Assembly (NCBI GenBank): GCA_932521025.1
Contig: OW051469.1
Span: forward strand, 8,134,398 to 8,198,397
Length of the DNA stretch: 64,000 nucleotides
Source of the DNA: Oscheius onirici
Taxonomy: Eukaryota > Nematoda > Chromadorea > Rhabditida > Rhabditidae
Direction of reading: 5' to 3'
Under the pieces are notes generated by a model, which was given only the letters and a program-made list of their open reading frames with translations, did not search any database and was not told the origin of the DNA. Shown piece by piece: positions 1-10,831 of the stretch. Made by a program: the position numbers and the translations under genes. Position 1 is the first letter of the stretch; every line of letters starts with the position of its first letter.

Positions 1-3000
1 TTGGGGTTTGCGACCATTCTTTTAATTTATTCGCAAATAAGACCGTCTTTCAATCATATCATTCTTGCTTCACAATTCAAAAACCTTTTCTTGCTTAGAT
101 TACTGTAGCTTTGCCGAACTGTTCTCCGGAACTTCTAAGCCGTGTCGAACTCTTTGAAAGCCAGGTCTTTGTACAAAAATCGCCCTAAGAGATCTAATCA
201 TTCACAAACATCGCGAGTCTTTTTGCTACAGATCGTGCCGAGAAGACAAGAAGGCCTGGGTTTTCTTAGAAATTCTGGCATTTGGCCCAGGATCAGAGGG
301 TTCATATTTTGCCGGGAAGTCAAAATGTTCGTCTTTTCTGATTCTACAGTACTGGTCAGAACTAGAACGTTACGTAAAGTTTTGAACTAAAATGGACAAT
401 GCGAGGTGCCGCTGTGTTCCTAAACCCTAGCTGTATTACGGTAGCTTGCTTTGATTAAAGAAGAAAAACGAAATTGTGATGCTAAAACTTAATTTGGTCG
501 AGCAGAATTTCGCTCTACCAGTTTTCGGAAACCTTTAAAGGTACTGGTTTTCTCCGAATCTGCCTTCTCCACTGCACTGTCTTCGACTTCCTTCTGTTTA
601 TCATTCTCTGGCTAAATTACTCGCTGACCGGTAACAGTTACAGTAACCAAATTACAGTACAAAGGGTGCTCTAGAGAAACTACGGAACATTGAAGTGTAC
701 TGTATCGGACAGCGAGACTCAAAGGTTTGTGTTAATTTTAGAGTAGAGTCTAATTTCTCGAGAAAGTCCATAAAAAAGCAGCTAATTGGAACAGGTAGGT
801 CTCATTGGATAGGGCCACATAAGAAATGGCTTAAAGGCTACTGCCTCGGTGCTGGACGGGGCCGAAAGTTGTGCGGCAAGAAGTCGCCGCCGGGGCCTCG
901 GGGGCTTTACAACACCCTACAGAAAAAGGTCTATTAATGCGCCAACTAGCTACTCGCCACCACCGGTTTCGACTCTCGTCCTCTCTTCTTCGGAAAACCG
1001 GAATGTCTCTCGAGGAACATGTGGCAAATTATGCCGCCGCTGCTCTTCCTTAAAGTTCTCCGGCCTAACGACCAATAAGTTCGGGCGGGAAATCGCTGAT
1101 TAATTGGTCGGGACTTTTGACTGTAGTCAAGCTGCGGGGTCAGTTGCTGCTCAGATCGACCTATCATTCTGGAAAAAAGGTGCCCGGATAAAAATTGCTC
1201 TCTCAGTCAGGTGACTGCTTCGTGTAGTAAAGTCATAGGAGTTTTTTCTGTAGAGAGCAGGGACGAGAGTGGGGATAAGTCGTCAAGAGTTCGGGGCAAA
1301 AACATAATGAGTTGGTGGTCTTCTTCAAGAAGAATCTTTTCGACAATTTTACTAGTATGAGAGAAAAGAATACCGTAAGAACCTCAGAGTGGCACTAAGA
1401 CAAGGGTTTCGAATTGGGGAGACGGAGCAAAATTGAATGTGAGAGAATTGATAGCTGCTTCCAAAACTCACAAGTTAACAGTTCGATAATCAAGGTTTCC
1501 TTTTATGGAATTACAATAGAAGAGTTGATAGCAGCAGGACCCAGCTTTTCCAGGACCAGATCAGTCATAGAATTTCATAAAAAAATTATCTCACTACTTA
1601 AATTGGACTGTGTATGAAAAAATACACGCTTGACCTGTTGTCCAATCTTTTTTGCTCACCTTTGGTTAAAGTTCGTATCCCCGTTAGGCTATGGTTGGCA
1701 TGTTTGATACTGAATAAAATACTGATAACAAAAATTGACATATGCCTGTAAATCTATAATAAACTGTATCCCGGAGGAAAACAGATTTTAGTACAATTTT
1801 TAAGATTCCAGGAAAGCATGTTTCGTGTTTTGACTCTCCGATTTTGTACTTGACAACCTGCTCTCGAAGCGTTCGACCAGCTGCGAAAGAGAGCGAGCAC
1901 TCAACAAACCATGACCTTTTTGCCACTGAAACTTGAGAGCCTTCACTTGGAATCAATGGGATGGTATAAATGAACTGTGCTGCTAAAATAGGAAGGTTGA
2001 AAAAGAAAAAGGATTCAAATGAGATGCGATCAGAAATTGGAGAGAAGGAACGGTTTCGGCAAACAGGGGTGAACAGACAGCAGTTGCGTTCTCTTTTCTC
2101 GTGGGCGCACAGTTTCTCCAAAGAGACAAACAAAGCCTGTACCAGCTCTTGGAAAAAGCATCAAACGAACAGTTTCTCAGTTTTTCTGTCCCTCTGTCCA
2201 GCAGCTTGACTAATATCATAGTTTTTTGCTTGAACATTTGTCTCTAATCACCCATGAATAATTTTCGCGCTTTTTCGCTTTTCTCTGACCACTGCAAGTA
2301 AAAAGGAACATGCTGAAAGCCTCAGATTCTAGGTTACGGTAACTTTGATTCACCCAATTCCCCATCGAAAGAGGTCCTAAAAAGACAAAGAGCCGCCGCG
2401 GCAGCGATCAAAGAAAGAATCATGGCCGACTAAAAAACGGCTGGCCGAGAGAACACGACGCGGGAGGCCTCGGGAGGCGGAGCCAGACCACCCGTGGGAA
2501 AATAGGCGGGTGAGCTGATCTCATCGAGGCTCTTTCTCGAATCCCAAAGTTCATTGTCAGGAGAGATAATCCGGAAGAGAACCTTTTGTTACCAAAACTA
2601 GGGGGAAGGAAGAAATAAGATGTTCACTACCTGTCATACAAATTACTAGATGTCAATGAATCAGAAAGCACTGAGGTTTTAAAAAACCTCCACTCAATTC
2701 ATCGAGAGATGAACAATTTAAAGTTCCAATAAAGATATCAGTTTCAGTAAGACCCACTGTCAAACCATTCTATCGAGTCCCGGAAATAGAAAAGAAGATA
2801 TAGCTGCCTGCTGTCTGTAAATCAAACCCAAGATATGCGGATCTTTAATTTGTTCAATGCGAAACCCATCGCCACAAAAAGTATTTGCAAACGTAAAATT
2901 GCTCACTCTAAGTAACCAAATGTTTAGTCTGGTCTAAAATTTGAATTTCGTATCTTTGGCTGACACCCAACATTTGAGTATCCAACGTTTGCGCATGACC

Positions 3001-6000
3001 TTTGTGGCGAAAGGTATCACAATGAAAGTGTACGGGTTACTGTATACATCTTTTGGAACAAATATATGTATGTTCATTGTAAGTTCGAATAGGATTCGAT
3101 CTGAATTATTGTTATCCTAAAATTCTAAATGTTTGTGACGACACTTTTCGTCAACCTCCAAACTAATTGGTCACCGTGCTAGTAAATGAGATATTTCTCG
3201 CCTTTTTGCACGCCACAGCCATTTTTTCCATCCAGCGATTGCCTTCGCCTGATTACTTTTTCTAATCAACTCGAGCTCTCTCTCTCTGCTGCTCATTTCC
3301 CGGAGCCCACCCAGTCTCTCTGGATCCCACCGGTGCTGGCCAAGTGACACCGTGTTCTGGTTTCAATTAGGGACACAGACATTTTTTCGCAACAGACCGA
3401 ATAAAAACAGCGTTAGAGAGAAGGGAACGGGGCCTCGGGGCAGGCACTAATCGGCACAGACCACCCAGGCTGAAGGGTAAGAGGATAACTGGCAGATAGA
3501 GATCAAAAACGAGGAAGAGACGGTATGGTCAGAAATAGGAACTGTTCGCAACATTGACAAAGTGGCTACGATAGACAGACAGGGAGAAAAAACGGTTGTT
3601 GTTCTTGATTGCGCACAATTGAAAGAAATCGGGGATCTTTTTAGTCCGTCCGATGTTTTTATAGAACAGTTGTCAAAACTAAAATTTTTGTAATTTTCTT
3701 AGAGTACGATCAGTTATGAATTGCCGGATGATCAAAATATAAATAAAATAGAAAATAATCGAGTTTTGGAATTTTTGTTTACCTTTTTTTGTCACTGCCG
3801 AAAAATGGTTTTAGGTCTGGCACGAGTAGTACTATGAGATTTTATTATACGACTCTAAAGAGACAGGAATCTCTTTCAGAATGTTCTGTAATGTGTTTTG
3901 CCCAAGGTTACGGTATGGGGTCAAGGTCAAGGTTTCACAAACTAAAATATCTAAAATATAGTTTGGGCGCTTTTTACTGATTCCTCAAGAATTGGAGTCT
4001 GTAGTCTGCCAGCTAACATTTTGCCAGGTAGTTTTATGTGCTCGAAAGGGTCTCGAAGCGAGGCAGAGAAACCTACAACATCCTTACGAGTTCGAGTTCT
4101 CTGCTAAAACACATTTTTTTTTCTGTTTGAGTAGTGTTTTGTTGGTGAATGATGCAAAACTCTTCCAACTTTTCAATAACTTGCTCACAAAGACAACTAA
4201 CCTTCTCAGAGCTTCGTCTGGTTCCAAGATTCGAAATTCTTTACGATCTCTGCCAGTCAGTTATTGCTTCCGATCAACGACCAGACCGAATTATGCGCTC
4301 ATAATTGTCTTTAATCTCACCTATTTTCTCTCTTTAAAAAGGAGAACAAAAAGTTAATGAACGTGTTCAAAGTTGGCCGTAGCTCTTCTCCCTCTCTCAA
4401 CCAGACCTCCCAAGACGTCCCTCGGGAGGCGCAGGTGGCTGAAAAAATGGCCATTAAACGCGCCGCAGAGCCCAGTACGCTCTGGCGTTCGTTCGGATTA
4501 ACTCGGATACATTATTTTCCGCCATTTAGGGGATTGGCCACGCTGCCGCGGTGGCCAACTGATAAAAAAATGGCTGTGGGCCGCTAGGGATTTAGAGCCA
4601 CCCGTGCCGTGGAAAGAGTACCGAACGCCAACTGAACATTGGGGTCAGGTTATTTTTTGAGGTCAGGTTATTGAAAGAACATGGTTGTAGGATGGAGTCT
4701 TCTGGGTAGTGGAAAACATGTCAAAAGTACAAAACGCATGTCCCCGCCTGGCACAAAAAAGACAAAGTTCTAGGAGTGTACTGGCCAGTACTGCGGAACA
4801 TGTAACCGTTTGAAAGAACATATTATGGTTTAATATTATAGTCTAGAATGCTCATCGGATACAATCTAAAATTTATTTTTCTACTGTTAAACCAGGCGTG
4901 ATGAATAGGAACAAAAGGGTCCAATATGAGGAACAAACGCTTACAGTACTCACTACTGTTGGAGGAAGAGTTGCATCAGCCAAAACGTTTTTTTTTCGCA
5001 CGTGTGCCCAAGGTCTCATAACTACCGGAGCCCTTATAAGATCAACACGAATAAATTCTGTATACCTAATTGATGGGTCGAAAAAGCATTCTTAGCCAGG
5101 CAAAGTGGCATCTGCTGGGATCAAGGCAAGTCAGGAATGAACAGTATTTGAGTTTCCATACCGACATTCGCTTCTCTCTTCTCGTTGGTATGTCTTTCTC
5201 AAAACATGTTCTAATGATAACAGCTATCGCTAGCCAGATCTTACAACAAACTGGTCAAAAACAGTCTGAGGGTAGCAAGTTGGTCCAGGGACTATCAGTG
5301 AAACGTTACAATCGTTTTCTCGCTAAAATATTGCGAAATTTTCATCAGTGCCTCTTACCGTGATAATGCTTTTTGAGGGTATGGAAAAAGTTGAAAACAA
5401 GGCTGCCAGGGAGAGAGCGATTAGATTACTGGATTATTGTCACTTTTTAGAGAAAACTTCGTCTTTCACTTTCTCATTCACTGATGGCTTCCTATTTAGG
5501 AATTCCAGAACTTAAAGGACAGTAGTAAATGCTGTTACTGTAGACTTGGATCAAAATTCAAAAATGGGTAAAAATTGAAAGGAAATAAATGCATGCTAGG
5601 CAATAAAAATGTAGCTGTATTTGTCGGCCTTGGGGAAAAATCGAACTATTTTTATCAGTGTAGTTATGCTGCTTATCTGGGACGACCCCCGAGTTTTTCT
5701 ACTCGGAGGGCAGATAGACTTGTGCCTGCCGGCTCCTTTTTGTTCTAAAGACGTAGCATTTTTATGACTCTCTGCTCGGGAATGGTTAGGGGACCCAAAT
5801 GAACGGTTTTTAGTTATTACCGTAACCTTAATACAAGGCTATGATAAGACAGGGGTGAATTTGAATTCGGACGAAGACACCTGGGTTTCTTCACGATAGC
5901 GGGACAGTTTAGCCCGACTCACAAATAGTACCAGAGTCTTTTTGACTGCGAAGACTTCTTGGTGGATACTGTAAGATTTGAGTTAACCAATTTTTTTTCC

Positions 6001-7332
6001 TGAAAAGCTTAAACTTTTAATCGATCTATCATTTAAGAAATAACAAATTCCTTTTTACAAACCAAACCTTTTTTAGATCAAAAACTGGCTTGGGGACGAA
6101 AGTTTCCAGCTGTTGACAGTATACATAAAGCTTTAGTGATTACAGTACTTATGGACCATTAAAAAAAGTAAGATAATCTAACATCTGTTCAAAAAAAGAA
6201 TACTGTTCCTGCCCTTGTTCCCTGCTAAACTCACACTGACTATGACCTTCAAAAATACTTTTGGCTGCGAGACGAAGAAGAAGAAGAAGGGGCCGCGCGG
6301 TCTGAAGGATCCTGACAAGAAATGACATTGTATGGCTTTTTCTCGGGGCGGAGAGAGATGTAGGACGGAGAGTTGACGACGACGGTACGGTAGCCAAGAC
6401 AGGAGGAGCGACCTCGTCGACAGGGAAATTGCGCGGAACACAACCGGCAAGGACACGACCAGTTTATCTATTACGGTAGCTTCAGGTCTTGTCTCTTCTT
6501 GGGGGTTACTGTACTTTTTGACTTTGCGTATGCTTATATTTTTGACATTTACTGGATTCTTCCACATCCAAATAGCCCGAGCCTGAATCCGCAAAGAAAA
6601 TGGAAGTTTCGTACGAAAAACACGAATTTTGTCGATTTTTTCGCGAATTTCGTCTTATTTTTCGTTTTTCTTTGCGGATTTGCCTTTTTTTGCTTAACTT
6701 TTTTCTGTGCTAGTCGGTCTTTGTTCACAATGACTGGGAAATACAAAAAAACCAGAAAAAAAGCGTGCTGAATTTCTTTTGCCCGCCGCACTGAAGGCAA
6801 TTTTTTTCTCAGCCGGTCCAATGAACAGACTAGGATGAACAGACTACTTTCACAGCTTAAGATACTCTTTTTCGCTGTTCACCCTTATCTTGTTTTCTGT
6901 GCCACTTTTTCTACTATCTTCTGTTTCGTACTCCAAATACTACCCCACTAATCAAATTAGCTGGAAATAGTGTTTTGCGTCACGGTGATAGAGACTGAAT
7001 TATTTGGATATAGCCTGGGAAGATCGTAAATAAGAATTTGTCTTCTCTACGATCGGATTTCAGAGACTCTGTTCCAGATTCTTTAGAGGAAATAATCCAA
7101 GCTTTATGAACTAACGAACTTTCTTTACAAAAGACACGTCAATTCAGTTGTTCTTTCACAGTCTAACGGTATGGCTTCTATCCTGACAGATATTCCACCA
7201 AAACATTTCAAATCATAAATTTTTGGCTTTGTTCAGAATGTCTGGATAGTGTACATTTTTCCTAGTGATGTCTGTTGCACATGTCGATTCATCCTCAGAT
7301 AACCATAAACTTTTGACAAGTCTAGAAAAGTT
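1..7332. other. Gene-free stretch
   Basis: I find no open reading frame here with recognisable domains, splice structure or codon regularity; the longest ones (149, 138 and 121 codons) read as random low-complexity peptides. The stretch holds GC-richer islands at about 2,380-2,540, 3,240-3,480, 4,380-4,600 and 6,270-6,480, many copies of the dispersed TTACTGTAG motif, and a palindrome at 6,586-6,681. It could be a large intergenic region or the intron of a gene extending to the left of the window. Confidence 0.6.
6586..6681. repeat. Palindromic hairpin element
   Basis: The arms AATCCGCAAAGAAAA (6,586-6,600) and TTTTTCTTTGCGGATT (6,665-6,680) are near-perfect inverted repeats about 65 bp apart. 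The inner part is also rich in complementary CGAAAA and TTTTCG runs, so the whole unit can fold into one long hairpin. It resembles a very small MITE; no clear target-site duplication was seen. Confidence 0.55.
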
Positions 7333-7340
7333 GCAGACTA

Positions 7341-7732
7341 GGTACTTCTATGATACACAGACACAATTTCCAAAGTGTCCATAAACTCAATTAGAGAAGT
7401 TTGTTTGAAATCGTTAATTGAGCAACGGAATTGTTAATTTATGCAGAATTAAGTTGACTTGAACTTTGCTTGCTTGAGCGTAATTTTCCGAAATGGCCAG
7501 GTTAGAGAAACATGGAAATAATGGTATCACGGTCTCAACAAAAAAATATTCAGAACGGTAGTGACATGGTTGTTTAACATTTCTGGAAAAATACAGTGCT
7601 GACAAGATGGTGTGAGATAGTTAGCAGATTTTAATTGATTGAAAAACTATTTAAATTTTATAACAGTTTGCCTAATTATAGCACTTTATTTCAATTATGG
7701 ACACTTTGGTAATTGTGTATCATAGAAGTACC
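7341..7732. mobile_element. Non-autonomous DNA transposon (MITE), 392 bp, 8-bp TSD
   Basis: The ends are inverted copies of GGTACTTCTATGATACAC, and the similarity continues imperfectly for about 50 bp inward (both arms contain CCAAAGTGTCCATAA). The element is flanked on both sides by the 8-bp direct repeat GCAGACTA (7,333-7,340 and 7,733-7,740), which is the expected target-site duplication. There is no transposase reading frame inside. An 8-bp duplication fits hAT-type insertion, but the terminal GG is not a typical hAT end, so the superfamily is open. Confidence 0.85.
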
Positions 7733-7740
7733 GCAGACTA

Positions 7741-9002
7741 GATACAACAAGTAAAGAGATAGCTGTCAAAAACATTGAAATCTTGAAGGAAGGTAAAGTC
7801 GTACCGAAGGAGCGTTAGCGAATGGCTAGCATTATTAGTTTTATCGAAAATTTCACACCATTTTTCTCCATTTCCAAACTGTGTATTCCTACACAACGGT
7901 CTTGCCTCTTTGCCTGAAACCATACACTTCTTCTTTGTAGCTACTCAACACGGTGAAACCTAACTACGATAGACTGTTGTTTTTGTAAGTTTACTGTTCG
8001 CAAGGCTCGTAGCAAACCAGACGCTTTTTGTCGTTTTTCCATTTCTCCATGACCTTTGTTTGTCCACTGTTTCACGCTTTCTCTTCAATGACAAACTTCG
8101 AACTATCCCTCTCTCCCAGCGGTGTTTGTAAAAGGTGGGGGCGACCTCGCTGGCTACTTTTTTCAAGTCGTCTCATCCAACACTTGCAACCGGCTATTAT
8201 TAATCGTCCATTGGACAAACGCGATGGGACCGTTACATGATAGTCAAGGACGTTTATGATCGACGGCGAGGGAGAAGTTCCAACAAACGGTTGAATAGAT
8301 TTATTCAAAGATTCGAGGGTTGTTAAATTAACATTAGTTTGTTGGTGAATTCATAGGAGGCGATTACACAGAGCGGGTCTGAAAAAGGAATATTTTACTC
8401 ATAGATTTGGAATTCTTACCATTCTGAGAAGAATCTTACACATCGCCTCATGATCTTCGTATCCGGTCTTGGAGACTTTTGGCTGAAAAAAGCAGTATTA
8501 GTACTCGTGTTTTTCCCAGTTTTGACTTTTTACGTGGTATCGAAACTATTGTCCAGAGAGTACATGCTAAGTGTTCCTCAAACATTTCTAGCAGCGGCAA
8601 CGATATAAAATCGACAAATTGAGAACATGCTAAGTTTCCAAAAGTTAGTTAGAGAATATTTTACTATAACTAACACTAGAGTAAGTTAGAGAAAATGGTT
8701 TGTCTTACGACTGTCTCTAGTCATTTTTTCTTCGTATTCCTTCAAAAACTTTCAGCTGTAAAACAATAGCCTGGTTTGCACTGAAGGAGCATTTAAGTTG
8801 AGTAAACAAAAGATTCTTCTGATTCGGAGATTGGAAGACACACTACTGAGTATCAAGCGGTCAGATATTTTCAAAAGATTTTATTCAGACTGGATGATCA
8901 TTGAGGGTCTGGGTTACTGTAGCTTGACGCTCACAATGTACTCACGTTATGAGCTACAGTAATCCACAACGATACGAGTTCTGATTCACGTTCCAGACCC
9001 GA
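7741..9002. other. Non-coding spacer with a TTACTGTAG hairpin
   Basis: No supported gene. At 8,917-8,964 two inverted copies of the dispersed TTACTGTAG motif face each other (GGTTACTGTAGC and GAGCTACAGTAATCC) and can form a hairpin. The rest is AT-rich unique-looking sequence. Confidence 0.5.
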
Positions 9003-9291
9003 CTACTTAGCCAGCTCTGTCTGATTTCTATTGGCACCAGAGATTAATATATTTTTCTGGGAAAGGTTCACAACCTCTCCCAAAAAAACTCACATTTTCC
9101 CGACAAGCATGAACGAGATCCCTTATACTTCCTCCGCGACCACCAAAATCGCCGCCAGCCTCTCCTCCGAAATCATCTGAACAATCCGAATTCGGCGGTA
9201 CGGGACAGTTAAACTCACTGAAAGCAAGCCAAGTTCCAGCATGGACGGCGCAGACGAGAACCAGAATGAGGACGAGCAACTGACGCAACAT
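9003..9291 (-). CDS. Small secreted protein (unknown family)
   Basis: The start codon at 9,291 is followed by a strong signal peptide (MLRQLLVLILVLVCAVHA) and a short mature region with Cys-Pro, Asp-rich and Gly-rich stretches (SDDFGGEAGGDFGGRGG). I prefer a two-exon model: 9,291-9,094, a 37-bp GT..AG intron (9,093-9,057), then 9,056-9,003, giving 83 residues. Read straight through, the frame instead stops at 9,028 (88 residues). A CTCTTTCAG acceptor about 18 bp upstream of the start fits trans-splicing. I recognise no family. The signal peptide is seen directly; the role is unknown. Confidence 0.5.
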
Positions 9292-10831
9292 TTTTCTCTG
9301 TAGGGGGACCCTGAAAGAGACAATTGTAAAGCTCGCTGAAAAGGTGTTTCGCGGAGAATAATCCACTTTTATGGGTGAGTAATTTGACGGCTCTCGAGGG
9401 GAAAACAATCGTGATGTTGAGGATTGGGTGACTTAAAAACCTTTTTAAGGCTGGAATCTCTGGTTACAACCAATAGAGAAACACGTGTGTCCTCTTCCCA
9501 TTTGTCGTCAATTACGGCGAGGTTGACGACCGTCGATTCTGCGAAAGCGGAAAAGTGGGCGGATTGTCAACAGATTAGAGCTGGTTGGAAAAACAAGAAA
9601 CGGAAGGATATTATATATTACAATTGTCACAATTGTTCAACTGGATAATGTGAGAGTCTTTAGCAATTCATGGGTGGAAGGGCGTCGAAAAATAGTTCAT
9701 CCTTGAGTATTTTGGTGGTCTTTGAGGACATCCTGGTGGTTACAAGTGGGAGAGAAGACTGACAGAGAGACAGTTATAGTATGACCAAATCTAAAGAATG
9801 TATCACGGAAAAAAAACAAAAATGGAGTAGTCAGAAGCCGGACTCATCTTCTAGACTTCTGGGCCTGATTAAGAAGACCAGAGGGAGTCGTATGACTACG
9901 GGCGCCTCTGGAACAAAGAGGAAAAAGAAAAAGTCATTCGCCTAATAGAATGACGCTCCCGGCATTGTTCTCAATCCCGCCATGTGCGGTATATCATTCT
10001 AGGAATCGGATGGAAGAAAAGTCGAGAAGGAGCAGACCTGGGGAGACTGCTAATGAATCGGGTTAAACGCCTACCCACTCGGGAGCTAATTCTGAGTGAT
10101 TGAAAATAATAAACAAGGCTGTTGGAACACCATAAATTAAGCTCAAAAAGTTGGAAACTGTAGAAACGGAAATCCTATTGGTCACGAGAAATTGACTGTT
10201 TTCTGTAACAACTTACTGACGCACAGATGGTAATTCAATCGTAGCATGGAAATTTCGTCGCTGATAAGACAGCGAATACATACAGACTGTTTTGAAAGGT
10301 TACATTCTGTCTCTCTCTCTCTCTGTAAACTGAAAAACTAGAAAAGTAACAAAATCCCTTGTTGTGGGAGGGCAAACAGATGTAATAACGTAAAGATGAC
10401 GCCGTCCATTATTCAGAAGCTAACTCTTAGTAAATGGATGACAGAGAGAGAGAGAGAGGAAGTCGCATCACTCTGACCTATTCGGAAGTGCTTTAGAGAG
10501 AGTTTAAGTTGACTGGGACTTTCAACTTTCCGGATGGGATTACTGCTTATAAGAAATCACGCGAGGGAATGAGTTTGAGCTTTGGGAAGGTTCGCAGAAG
10601 AGAAAAAGGACAGAGGTTTGAGCAGGATAAAGAAAGTAGAAGCTTTGATCTGAGTACGAATGCTGTCGCTCCAAATTACGACTTTGCCGTCGGAGCCTGG
10701 GCTTTAATTGAAGAGGATTTACGACCCGTAACCCTCAAATATTGCTCTTGGAGATTCTCTAATTTAAGGCGACATTTCGTCGACGCAAAGGTTCAAGGAC
10801 AATATTGCATCCAGACGCCTTTATTGGGATT
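9292..10831. other. Intergenic region with simple repeats
   Basis: No supported gene. It contains a (TC)n run near 10,310-10,324 and a (GA)n run near 10,442-10,458, which are complementary to each other about 120 bp apart. The right end is the 3' flank of the Kelch gene. Confidence 0.5.
10820..10825 (-). promoter_or_regulatory. AATAAA polyadenylation signal of the Kelch gene
   Basis: AATAAA on the minus strand lies 7 bp past the TAG stop of the Kelch gene at 10,832-10,834. Confidence 0.6.

Noticed and set aside
1684-2133. 149-codon minus-strand open frame
   Set aside because: No domain, no splice context, composition like random sequence.
6178-6594. 138-codon minus-strand open frame
   Set aside because: Contains a GAA-repeat-derived poly-Phe run and no recognisable motif.
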